64,000 nt of DNA, taken from assembly GCF_030406325.1 (NCBI RefSeq), contig NZ_JAUEQY010000020.1:62001-126000 (forward strand). The letters are read 5' to 3'. This document shows positions 29,279 to 37,017 of this stretch, piece by piece. The DNA is from Actinomadura sp. DC4. Lineage in GTDB: Bacteria; Actinomycetota; Actinomycetes; Streptosporangiales; Streptosporangiaceae. Position numbers and translations under genes: made by a program. The notes under the pieces are model-generated. The model did not search any database, had not been told where the DNA came from, and was given only the letters and a program-made list of their open reading frames with translations. Within the stretch, counting starts at the first letter, position 1; each line of letters begins with the position of its first letter.

Positions 29279-29989
29279 ATGACCCCGACGTTGGGACGGA
29301 TGATGACCTTGGGTGATCATGGTCGGATGGACGGCCTCGCGTCGATCGTGTCGCCGCAGGTCTGGGCGCGCATCATCGCGGCCGGTACACCGAAGACGTT
29401 CGAGCCGGGAGCGACGTTGCTCTTCGAAGGCGGCCGGGCCGACCGCGTCCTGGGCCTCCTGTCGGGCCGTGTCAAGGTGAGCCGCGTCGAACCCGACGGA
29501 CGATCGCTGGTCCTGGCCGTACGCGGACCCGGCGAGCTGCTGGGCGAGATGGGACTGCTCGGCCAGGCCGAGCGATCCGCGACGGTCACGGCCATCGACG
29601 AGTGCCGTACCCAGGTGATTCACGCGGAGCGGTTCCTCGCTCTCGTCCAGGAGCTGGGCCTGGCCCAGGAGCTCCTGCGCCACGCCTTCCAGCGGCTGCG
29701 CCAGACCGAGCGGTTCTACGCGCAGCTCGCGGGCGCCCCCGCGGGGGCGCGTGTGGCGCGAGGGTTGCTCTGGCTGGCCGTCCCGGCGTCGACCTCCGAT
29801 GGGTCCCGGGCGGACGGTCACCTCGACATCGGACTCGACCAGCGGGAGTTCGGCCAGGCGGTCCGCCTCTCGCGGGCGAGCGTCGCCGCCGAGCTCGGGC
29901 GTCTCCGGGCGGAAGGCATCGTGGTGACGCGCCGAGGCCGCATCGTCATCCAGGACACGGCGCGGCTGCGCGAGCTGGCCGCGGAGTAA
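29279..29989 (+). CDS. Crp/Fnr-family cyclic nucleotide-responsive regulator
   Basis: A ~236-aa regulator. The N-terminal cNMP-binding barrel carries a phosphate-binding cassette GELLGEMGLLGQAERSATV in which the Gly-Glu and Arg-Ser pairs that hold cAMP are kept. The C-terminal winged helix (about 165-232) has DQREFGQAVRLSRASVAAELGRLRAEG. ATG 29279 begins one base after the stop of the upstream membrane-protein gene, which suggests translational coupling; ATG 29300 or 29327 are alternative starts. No cyclase gene is adjacent. Confidence 0.85.
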   Translation: MTPTLGRMMTLGDHGRMDGLASIVSPQVWARIIAAGTPKTFEPGATLLFEGGRADRVLGLLSGRVKVSRVEPDGRSLVLAVRGPGELLGEMGLLGQAERSATVTAIDECRTQVIHAERFLALVQELGLAQELLRHAFQRLRQTERFYAQLAGAPAGARVARGLLWLAVPASTSDGSRADGHLDIGLDQREFGQAVRLSRASVAAELGRLRAEGIVVTRRGRIVIQDTARLRELAAE

Positions 29990-30203
29990 GAAGTCGCGTC
30001 GGCGGCGCAGGCGGTCGTCATGAGCAGGTGCGCGAGGCGGCCGGGGAGGTCGCCGACGCCCACGGCCGTACGCTGCGGGCGGATGTGCCGCCGGAGGCGT
30101 GGGTCGCCTCCGGCAGCCCGGATCCGGAACGATTCAGCGACGGGAGCCCGCCTCGTGGCCGTGGTGCGTGATCCGGTCGACGTGGCGGCGAGGCCGCGCG
30201 GGG

Positions 30204-30953
30204 TCAGGGCAGCAGTTCCTGGACGGCGGTCTTCAGGCCGGCGATGGCCGCGCGGTAGAAGCGGGGGCCGTAGGACACGCGTGCCACGCCGAGTTCGCGG
30301 AGGGTGGACAGGCTCAGCTCCTCACCGGTGTTGCCGTTGACCGGGCCGGGGAGTTCGGCGAGGAGGGTGGCGAGGTCGCCCCTGCGGCGTACGCCGATCG
30401 GGTAGAGGCAGTCGGCGCCGGCGTCGCGGTAGAGCCGGCCGCGTCTGACCGTCTCGGCGATCCGGTCCGGCTCCGCGATCCCGCCGGCGGGCAGGAAGGC
30501 GTCGATGCGGGCGTTGACGACGATCGGGACCCCGGCGTCGTCCGCGGCGGAGCGGACCTCCGCGAGCCACTGGGCGTGCGCGCCGGCCTCGGCCAGGCCG
30601 CCCGCGCGGTGGTCGGTGTCCTCCAGGTTGCAGCCGACCGCGCCGATGTCCAGCAACCGGTCCACGAGTTCACGCGGCCGCATGCCGTACCCCGCCTCGG
30701 CGTCCACCGTTACCGGGACCGCCACCGCCCGCGCGACCCGCCCGGCGGCGGCGAACATCTCCTGCCACGGCGCGCCCTCACCGTCGGGGTGGCCGAGCAT
30801 CGCCGAGATGGCGGCACTGGCGGTCGCGACCGCGGGAAACCCCGCTTCGGCCACGACCGCCGCACTGGCCGCGTCCCACACGTTCGGCAGCACGAGCATC
30901 TCCACGCCATGGAGCGCGCGAAACCTCTCGGCCTGCGTCTTCAGATCCGTCAT
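30204..30953 (-). CDS. isocitrate lyase / PEP mutase superfamily enzyme
   Basis: A 249-aa TIM-barrel protein: LPNVWDAASAAVVAEAGFPAVATAS at the N-terminus, DAEAGYG metal site, GAVGCNLEDTDH, NARIDAF, and GPRFYRAA near the end. The family makes or breaks C-C or P-C bonds of 2-oxo acids (2-methylisocitrate lyase, oxaloacetate decarboxylase, PEP mutase). The Cys-bearing catalytic loop of true isocitrate lyases (KKCGH) is not seen, so an oxaloacetate/carboxyphosphonate-type lyase is more likely. ATG 30953 has AAAGGAG upstream. Monocistronic by position. Confidence 0.82.
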   Translation of the reverse strand: MTDLKTQAERFRALHGVEMLVLPNVWDAASAAVVAEAGFPAVATASAAISAMLGHPDGEGAPWQEMFAAAGRVARAVAVPVTVDAEAGYGMRPRELVDRLLDIGAVGCNLEDTDHRAGGLAEAGAHAQWLAEVRSAADDAGVPIVVNARIDAFLPAGGIAEPDRIAETVRRGRLYRDAGADCLYPIGVRRRGDLATLLAELPGPVNGNTGEELSLSTLRELGVARVSYGPRFYRAAIAGLKTAVQELLP

Positions 30954-31120
30954 CGAACGTTCTCCTTTGATTCCGTCTCGTACGGAAGGACACCGGGCCC
31001 GCCGCGAAGTGGTCGGACCGGCTATCGGAACTTTCAGTGTCCTCCGTCTTGGCCAAGCTCCGGCGTGCCCAACATCTAGTAGTGGTGAACCTCAGCGGCT
31101 ACTACATGTATGGTTCTCGA

Positions 31121-31313
31121 TGTTGCTGGTGCACCTGCGCCTCGTGTGGCAGGTGTCGTAAGAGGGAACCCGGTGTGAGTCCGGGACTGCCCCGCAGCGG
31201 TGAGCAGGAACGACCGCCGTCAACGGCACTGGGCCTCCGGGTCTGGGAAGCGACGGCCAGTAGGACACGCCCGGCTAGGCGTGGTGCCCGCGAGTCCGAA
31301 GACCTGCCAGCGA
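31121..31313 (+). promoter_or_regulatory. cobalamin (B12) riboswitch
   Basis: About 190 bases with the conserved B12 aptamer blocks in order: GGGAACCCGGTGTGAGTCC, GGACTGCCCCGCAGCGGTG, CACTGGG, CTGGGAAG, and the closing GCGAGTCCGAAGACCTGCC. It lies 112 bases before nrdA. Binding adenosylcobalamin is expected to lower expression of the class Ia reductase, as known for Streptomyces nrdABS, leaving supply to a B12-dependent class II enzyme (not in the window). Confidence 0.93.
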
Positions 31314-31425
31314 CCCGTGCGCGTGAGCGTGCGGTCGTCCAGGCCTCGCGGGAGGGCCGGCGGCGGGGGCTCCGTGTTCTCCGTGCGCTTTCCCGTGCAG
31401 GCGAAGCTCCCGAGGGAGAGAGCAC

Positions 31426-33663
31426 GTGACACAACAGCTCATCGCGCCACCCACGAGCAGCGCCGAGACCGAGGTCGAGCGGGCCTGCGCCGGGTTGCCG
31501 GACGTAGATCCGGGACGGCTGGCCGGCGACCTGCCCGAGGCCGTACGGCAGGCCGCGGCGCTGGTGGTCGCCGAACCCGCCTACTCCACGGTCGCGGCGC
31601 GGCTGCTGGCCCGACTGATCGCGGAAGAGGCCGGGCCGGCGACGTTCGCCGAGGCCGTCGCGGAGGCGTACGCGCAAGGGCTGCTCAACGAGGAGACCGC
31701 CGCGTTCGTCGCCCGTAACGCCGACGCGCTGAACGCCCTGGTCGACCACGACGCCGACGACCGGTTCACCTACTTCGGGCTGCGTACGGTCCTTGACCGC
31801 TACCTGCTGCGGCACCCGGCGACGCGCCGCGCGCTCGAACGTCCGCAGTACTTCTTCCTGCGCGTCGCGTGCGGGCTGGCCGAGACGGTCGCCGAGGCCG
31901 CCGAGCTGTACGGCCTGATGTCCCGGCTCGCGTACCTGCCCAGCTCACCGACCTTGTTCAACTCCGGCGCCGCCCGCCCGCAGCTGTCCTCCTGCTTCCT
32001 GCTGGACTCGCCGCGCGACGAGCTGGAGGCGATCTACGAGCGGTACGGTCAGGTCGCACGGCTCAGCAAGTACGCGGGCGGCATCGGGATCTCCTGGACC
32101 CGCGTACGCAGCCGGGGGTCGCTGATCAAGGGCACGAACGGGCACTCCAACGGCATCGTGCCGTGGCTGCGCACGCTGGACGCGAGCGTCGCGGCGGTCA
32201 ACCAGGGCGGACGGCGCAAGGGCGCGGCCTGCGTCTACCTCGAACCCTGGCACGCCGACGTCGAGGAGTTCCTCGAACTGCGCGACAACACCGGCGAGGA
32301 CGCGCGGCGTACGCACAACCTCAACCTGGCCAACTGGGTACCGGATGAGTTCATGCGCCGCGTCGAGACCGACGCCACCTGGTCGCTGTTCGACCCCAAG
32401 CAGGTGCCCGAGCTGGCCGACCTGTGGGGCGAGGAGTTCGACGCCGCCTACCGCCGGGCCGAGGCCGACGGGCGGTTCGTACGGCAGATCCCGGCGCGGC
32501 AGCTGTACGGCGCGATGATGCGCACGCTGGCCCAGACCGGCAACGGCTGGATGACGTTCAAGGACGCCGCCAACCGCGCCTGCAACCAGACCGCCGAGCC
32601 CGGGAACATGGTGCACCTGTCGAACCTGTGCACCGAGATCCTGGAGGTCACCGAGGACGCCGAGACCGCGGTGTGCAACCTCGGTTCGATCAACCTTGCC
32701 GCGCACGTGACCGGTGGCGACCTCGACTGGACGGCGTTGCGCGCGACGGCCCGTACGGCGGTGCGGTTCCTGGACCGTACGATCGATCGCGGTTTCTACC
32801 CCACGCCGGAGGCGGCCAAGGCGAACCGGCGCTGGCGGCCGGTCGGCCTGGGCGTGATGGGCCTGGCCGACGTCTTCTTCAAGCTGCGGCTGTCGTTCGA
32901 CTCGCCCGAGGCCCTGGAGCTGTCCACGCGCATCGCCGAGGAGATCGCGCTGGCGGCGTACGGGGAGTCGGCCTCGCTCGCCGCCGCGTACGGCACGCAC
33001 CCGGCCTACGATCAGACCCGTACGGCCCGCGGCGTCCTGCACCCGGACCACTGGCCGGACGCCGAGCCGCGCCACCGCGACGAGTGGGAGGCGCTGCGCA
33101 CCCGGATCGCCAAGGTCGGGCTGCGTAACTCCCTGCTGGTCGCGATCGCGCCGACCGCGACCATCGCCTCGATCGCCGGCTGCTTCGAGTGCATCGAGCC
33201 GCAGGTGTCCAACGTCTTCAAGCGCGAGACGCTGTCGGGGGAGTTCCTGCAGATCAACACCTACCTCGTCGCCGATCTGAAAGAGCGCGGGCTGTGGACG
33301 CCACGCGTACGGGATGCGATCAAACGCGCCGACGGCTCGGTGCAGGAGGTCGGCGAGCTCCCCGCCGACCTGCGCGCGCTCTACCGTACGGCGTGGGAAC
33401 TGCCGCAGAAGGCGCTGATCGACCTGGCCGCGGCGCGGACCCCGTACATCGACCAGTCCCAGTCGCTGAACCTGTTCATGGCCGACCCGACCATCGGGAA
33501 GCTGTCCTCGATGTACGCCTACGCGTGGCGCTCAGGCCTCAAGACGACCTACTACCTGCGTTCGCGCCCGGCCACCCGGATCACCCAGACCACCGTCGCG
33601 CCGGCCGCCGAGGCCGTGGCGTGCTCCCTGGAGAACCCCGAGACCTGCGAGGCGTGTCAATGA
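31426..33663 (+). CDS. nrdA: ribonucleoside-diphosphate reductase class Ia, large subunit
   Basis: A 745-aa catalytic subunit reducing ribonucleotides to deoxyribonucleotides. The redox Cys190 (SSCFLL) and Cys417 (AVCNLGS), the radical Cys402 with Asn400 and Glu404 (NLCTE), the Tyr-Tyr pair in TTYYLRS and the C-terminal redox pair CEAC (741-744) are all present. The N-terminus is short: the usual ATP-cone signature (V.KRDG) is not visible, only helices that could be its remainder. GTG 31426 has GAGGGAGAG upstream. It is under the B12 riboswitch and followed by a mini-ORF and nrdB. Confidence 0.95.
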   Translation: MTQQLIAPPTSSAETEVERACAGLPDVDPGRLAGDLPEAVRQAAALVVAEPAYSTVAARLLARLIAEEAGPATFAEAVAEAYAQGLLNEETAAFVARNADALNALVDHDADDRFTYFGLRTVLDRYLLRHPATRRALERPQYFFLRVACGLAETVAEAAELYGLMSRLAYLPSSPTLFNSGAARPQLSSCFLLDSPRDELEAIYERYGQVARLSKYAGGIGISWTRVRSRGSLIKGTNGHSNGIVPWLRTLDASVAAVNQGGRRKGAACVYLEPWHADVEEFLELRDNTGEDARRTHNLNLANWVPDEFMRRVETDATWSLFDPKQVPELADLWGEEFDAAYRRAEADGRFVRQIPARQLYGAMMRTLAQTGNGWMTFKDAANRACNQTAEPGNMVHLSNLCTEILEVTEDAETAVCNLGSINLAAHVTGGDLDWTALRATARTAVRFLDRTIDRGFYPTPEAAKANRRWRPVGLGVMGLADVFFKLRLSFDSPEALELSTRIAEEIALAAYGESASLAAAYGTHPAYDQTRTARGVLHPDHWPDAEPRHRDEWEALRTRIAKVGLRNSLLVAIAPTATIASIAGCFECIEPQVSNVFKRETLSGEFLQINTYLVADLKERGLWTPRVRDAIKRADGSVQEVGELPADLRALYRTAWELPQKALIDLAAARTPYIDQSQSLNLFMADPTIGKLSSMYAYAWRSGLKTTYYLRSRPATRITQTTVAPAAEAVACSLENPETCEACQ

Positions 33664-33731
33664 GTGAGTGGAGCGAGCGAATCGCCAACACAGTGTCCCA
33701 GGCCACCTCCCCGACGAAGGAGGGCTCATGA
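33660..33731 (+). CDS. 23-codon mini-ORF bridging nrdA and nrdB
   Basis: ATG 33660 overlaps the nrdA stop (ATGA) and the TGA stop overlaps the nrdB start (ATGA again), so three reading frames are chained with no gap. The peptide is MSEWSERIANTVSQATSPTK plus EGS. It may serve only to carry ribosomes from nrdA to nrdB. Its first half (GAGTGAGTGGAGCGAGCGAA) also looks like a common actinomycete short intergenic repeat, so it may not be a selected peptide. Confidence 0.4.
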   Translation: MSEWSERIANTVSQATSPTKEGS

Positions 33732-34726
33732 GTCTGCTCGACCCGGGGATGGATCTGACGCTGCGGCCGATGCGCTATCCGGACTTCTACGACCGGTTCC
33801 GCGCCGCGATCCGCAACACCTGGACGGTGGAGGAGGTCGACCTGCACTCCGACCTCGCCGACCTGGCCCGCCTCACGCCCGAGGAGGTGCACCTGGTCAA
33901 CCGCCTGGTCGCCTTCTTCGCCACCGGCGACACGATCGTGGCCAACAACCTGGTGCTGAATCTGTACACCCACCTCAACGCGCCCGAGGCGCGGCTGTAC
34001 CTGTCCCGGCAGCTGTACGAGGAAGCCGTCCACGTGCAGTTCTACCTGACCCTGCTCGACACCTATCTCCCCGACCACGACGAGCGGGTCAAGGCGTTCG
34101 CCGCAGTGGAGAACATCCCCTCCATCCGAGACAAGGCGGAGTTCTGTTTCCGCTGGATCGACTCTCTCGGCGACCTGACCGAGCTGCGTACGAGGGCCGA
34201 CCGGCGGGCGTTCCTGCTCAACCTGATCTGCTTCGCCGCCTGCATCGAGGGCCTGTTCTTCTACGGCGCGTTCGCGTACGTCTACTGGCTGCGCTCTCGC
34301 GGCCTGCTCAACGGCCTCGCGAGCGGCACCAACTGGGTCTTCCGCGACGAGTCGATGCACATGGAGTTCGCCTTCAGCGTCGTGGACACCGTACGCGCCG
34401 AGGAGCCGGGCCTGTTCGACGACGAGCTCACCCGGCAGGTCTTCGCGATGCTGGAGGAGGCCGTCGCGGCCGAACTCGCCTTCGCCCGCGACCTGTGCGG
34501 CGACGGCCTGCCCGGCATGACCGCCACCGACATGCGCGCCTACCTGGAGAACGTCGCCGACCAGCGCCTCGCGCGCCTCGGACTGCCCATGAGGTACGGC
34601 ACCGCGAACCCGTTCGCGTTCATGGAACTCCAGGACGTCCAGGAGCTGTCCAACTTCTTCGAACGCCGCGTCTCGGCCTATCAGGTCGCGGTCGAGGGAA
34701 AGGTCAGCCTCGACGAGGCCTTCTGA
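33728..34726 (+). CDS. nrdB: ribonucleoside-diphosphate reductase class Ia, small (radical) subunit
   Basis: A 332-aa ferritin-like subunit that makes the tyrosyl radical. Metal ligands are visible as Asp68 (TGDTI), Glu99 and His102 (YEEAVHVQFY), Glu174 (IEGLFFYG) and Glu208 with His211 (DESMHME). The radical Tyr106 is present, so this is a tyrosyl-radical enzyme and not the Phe-bearing class Ic type. ATG 33728 is preceded by AAGGAGGG. It ends just before a terminator hairpin. Confidence 0.95.
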   Translation: MSLLDPGMDLTLRPMRYPDFYDRFRAAIRNTWTVEEVDLHSDLADLARLTPEEVHLVNRLVAFFATGDTIVANNLVLNLYTHLNAPEARLYLSRQLYEEAVHVQFYLTLLDTYLPDHDERVKAFAAVENIPSIRDKAEFCFRWIDSLGDLTELRTRADRRAFLLNLICFAACIEGLFFYGAFAYVYWLRSRGLLNGLASGTNWVFRDESMHMEFAFSVVDTVRAEEPGLFDDELTRQVFAMLEEAVAAELAFARDLCGDGLPGMTATDMRAYLENVADQRLARLGLPMRYGTANPFAFMELQDVQELSNFFERRVSAYQVAVEGKVSLDEAF

Positions 34727-34735
34727 GAGGGAGAG

Positions 34736-34760
34736 GGCCCCGAGCGTGAAGCCCGGGGCC
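34736..34760 (+). terminator. terminator hairpin after nrdB
   Basis: GGCCCCG-A-GC and GC-C-CGGGGCC pair around GTGAA, starting 10 bases after the nrdB stop. There is no U-run, as is common in high-GC actinomycetes. Confidence 0.65.
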
Positions 34761-34945
34761 CACCTGCCACAGAATGCCGCCGAGCGGTGGTATCCGAACC
34801 CGCCTCCGCACCCGAATGCGTATCCGGACCCGGGTGGGTATCCGCTACCGACGAAACTGTTCGTGCAGTGATTCTGGGTGGCCTGGTTCGCGCCGTCCGC
34901 GCCGGCCAGCGCCGGAACCGCCACGAGCAGGGCGGGTGTTCTTTC

Positions 34946-35194
34946 TCAGGGGGAGCGGTAAAACCGGCTTGGCGTGGTGCCGAAGGCGTGACGGAACGCC
35001 TCGATGAAGGCGCTCGATCCGCCGTATCCGCACTCGGCGGCCGTGCGCGTGACCGACATGCCGGTCGCGAGCAGCGTCAAGGAGTGGTGCAGCCGTAGCT
35101 GGCCGCGCCACTGCGGGAACGTCATCCCGGTCTGCTCACGGAACAGGCGGCTCAGCGTCCGCTCGGAGGCGCCGACCGTGCGGCCGAACTCCGG
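34946..35194 (-). pseudogene. AraC-family regulator, C-terminal remnant
   Basis: The frame reads PEFGRTVGASERTLSRLF, then QTGMTFPQWRGQLRLHHS, TRTAAECGYGGSSAFIEAF and FGTTPSRFYRSP before a TGA. This is the double helix-turn-helix of an AraC/XylS regulator. The ligand-binding N-terminal part is gone, no start codon fits, and sequence identity stops at about 35194, 55 bases from the end of the TetR gene. The rest of 34727-35248 holds the nrdB terminator and a Gly/Tyr-rich open frame not judged to be a gene. Confidence 0.75.
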
Positions 35195-35248
35195 GCGTGC
35201 ACCTGACGCTGTTCGCGGCCTTCCTCGTCTCGCGGTCAGCCCGTGACA

Positions 35249-35938
35249 CTACGAGGGGGCGAACGCGGCGATGCCGTCGAGGATCACCGCGAGCTTGCGC
35301 GCGAACCAGTCGGCGGGCGGGCCCTGGACGACGTGGGTCAGCGCGTCCCGCAGGCGCGGGTCCACGTCCGGCAGTGCGTCTTCGAGCATCGCGCGCCGTA
35401 GCTCGGCCGTCCGCTCGATGTCGCCGACCGCGTCGCCCTGGCGCTGACCGGCCGTGAAGAACATGAGGACCTGCTCGTGCACGAGGTCGTGGGCGAGGAT
35501 CGCCTCCTCGGCGCCGAAGCCCAGGTCGAGCAGGGCGGTCACGGCGCGGTGGCTCACCGCGCCGTAGGCGGCGGAGTCGATGCGCAGCGAGCCGATCTGC
35601 GTCGCGAGGCCGGGGTTCGCGTCGAGGAGCCGGAACGTCGCCCACGTGTGCTCGTTCAGGACGTTCCGCCAGTCGCCCTCGGGCTCGGGCCACGACGCCT
35701 CGGCCACGGCGAGGTCCACCGCGGCGGTGATGAGCTCGTCGCGGTTGGCGAAGTAGCGGTAGAGCGTCGAGTGCTTGATGCCGAGGTGCTCGGCGACGGC
35801 CGTCATGGTGATGGCGCCGAAGCCGACGCCGATCGCCGCGCGCACGATCGACTGCCGGTCGACCAGCGGAGGGCGGCCGAGGCGAGGGGTCCGCGGTCGG
35901 CCGGGGGTTGGGCGGTTCGATCCAGCGGCCCGGTTCAT
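35249..35938 (-). CDS. TetR family regulator (TetR_C type)
   Basis: A 229-aa regulator. The N-terminal basic tail (RPRTPRLGRPPLVDRQSI) leads into the HTH at about 30-75 with GFGAITMTAVAEHLGIKHSTLYRYFANRDEL. The C-terminal domain (about 85-225) has the hydrophobic layout of tetracycline-repressor-type ligand domains. ATG 35938 has GGGAG upstream; an in-frame GTG or ATG earlier is less likely. It is divergent from the siderophore-interacting reductase gene, with the iron box between them, so it may or may not take part in siderophore control. Confidence 0.85.
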   Translation of the reverse strand: MNRAAGSNRPTPGRPRTPRLGRPPLVDRQSIVRAAIGVGFGAITMTAVAEHLGIKHSTLYRYFANRDELITAAVDLAVAEASWPEPEGDWRNVLNEHTWATFRLLDANPGLATQIGSLRIDSAAYGAVSHRAVTALLDLGFGAEEAILAHDLVHEQVLMFFTAGQRQGDAVGDIERTAELRRAMLEDALPDVDPRLRDALTHVVQGPPADWFARKLAVILDGIAAFAPS

Positions 35939-36020
35939 GCCGCCATTCTCCCGCACCCGGCCGGTCCCCATCGCGCCGCCGACGTGGGGGGACGGTTAGC
36001 GACAGTATGTTGCTAATAAG

Positions 36021-36039
36021 GTTGGTTAGGCATACCTTA
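36021..36039. promoter_or_regulatory. IdeR/DmdR-type iron box
   Basis: GTTGGTTAGGCATACCTTA matches about 14 of 19 positions of the iron-box consensus, including GGTTAGGC and ACCT. It lies 70 bases before the reductase start, in the gap divergent from the TetR gene. Repression by Fe-loaded IdeR/DmdR is expected. Confidence 0.7.
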
Positions 36040-36108
36040 GTTCTGCCTGGGCCGGCCACCCCAGCCGCCCCGCCGACCTTCCCCCTATTCCAATCAACGG
36101 GAGTGCTC

Positions 36109-37017
36109 ATGCCCTCGATCCAGGAGGAACTGCGCAGGCGGACCCGCCAGTCGCGGCCTCAGGTACGATTCCGCACCGCGCAGGTGGTGCGGAACGTCGT
36201 CCTCACGCCGCGCCTGCGGCGCGTCACGATCGCGAGCGATGACCTGGACGGCTGCGACTACGGCCTGCCCGCCGACGCGTGGAAGTTCATGCTCCCGCCG
36301 CCCGGCCGCAGGCGCCCGGACCTGCCGACGATCGGCCCCGACGGGATGCCCTCCTTCGCGGAGGGCGCGGTGCCGCCGATCCCGCGCGCATACACCGTCC
36401 GCCGCTTCGACCCGGAGACGCGTGAGCTGGACATCGACGTCCTCATGCACGGATCGGGGCCGGGCCCGGCCTGGGCGGCGGCCGTGGAACCCGGGGACGA
36501 GGTCGGCCTCGCCGGGCCCCGCCACGAGTTCTTCGCCGCACCCGAGGCCGGCTGGCACCTGCTGGTCGGCGACGACAGCGCGCTGCCGGCGATCGCGACG
36601 ATCCTGGAGTCCTTCGCCGAGGACACCCGGGTGATCGCCTTCATCGAGGTCGAGGACCAGGGCGACGTGCTGGACCTCGCGGCACCACGCGACGCCGAGA
36701 TCGTCTGGCTGACCCGCGACGGCGCCGAGCCGACGGACAGCGGGCTGCTGGAGAAGGCCGTACGCGGGCTGAACCGCCCCTTCGACGGGGCGCAGGCGTG
36801 GGTGGGCGCCGAGGCCGGGGTCGTCCGTGCCGTACGCCGCCACCTGCTGGACGAACGCGGCCTGGCGCGCCCGTCGCTCAAGGCGGCGGCGTACTGGAAG
36901 GCCGGACGGACCAGCGACGAGCGCGACCAGGAAGTGATGACCGCCTTCCAGACCGCGCTCGCGGAAGGAGCGGACCCGGACGACCCGGCCGTCACCCTCC
37001 AGGCGGACCTCGCTTAG
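36109..37017 (+). CDS. siderophore-interacting protein (ferric-siderophore reductase, ViuB/MxcB type)
   Basis: A 302-aa FAD-dependent reductase that releases iron from imported ferric siderophores. The FAD domain (about 15-130) has the IPRAYTVRRFDPE motif. The SIP C-terminal domain (about 135-290) shows LLVGDDSALPAIATIL, WVGAEAGVVRAVRRHL, and the closing LKAAAYWKAGRTSDE typical of the family. ATG 36109 has CGGGAG upstream, and an iron box lies ahead of it. The stop overlaps that of the convergent salicyl-AMP ligase by 4 bases. Confidence 0.92.
   Translation: MPSIQEELRRRTRQSRPQVRFRTAQVVRNVVLTPRLRRVTIASDDLDGCDYGLPADAWKFMLPPPGRRRPDLPTIGPDGMPSFAEGAVPPIPRAYTVRRFDPETRELDIDVLMHGSGPGPAWAAAVEPGDEVGLAGPRHEFFAAPEAGWHLLVGDDSALPAIATILESFAEDTRVIAFIEVEDQGDVLDLAAPRDAEIVWLTRDGAEPTDSGLLEKAVRGLNRPFDGAQAWVGAEAGVVRAVRRHLLDERGLARPSLKAAAYWKAGRTSDERDQEVMTAFQTALAEGADPDDPAVTLQADLA

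Noticed and set aside
29990-30203. Codon-like composition after the Crp gene (frame with GEVADAHGRTLRADVPPEAW)
   Set aside because: Too short, no start in a good context and no recognisable family. It may be a decayed fragment but cannot be supported.
31084-31425. Open frames through the riboswitch
   Set aside because: They conflict with the highly conserved aptamer blocks and have no plausible product.
33581-34924. Long minus-strand frame opposite nrdB beginning with a Gly/Tyr-rich, signal-like segment
   Set aside because: Most of it is the antisense of nrdB and owes its openness to high GC. The first ~60 residues look like a small secreted peptide but have no start codon or ribosome site and an in-frame stop just upstream.
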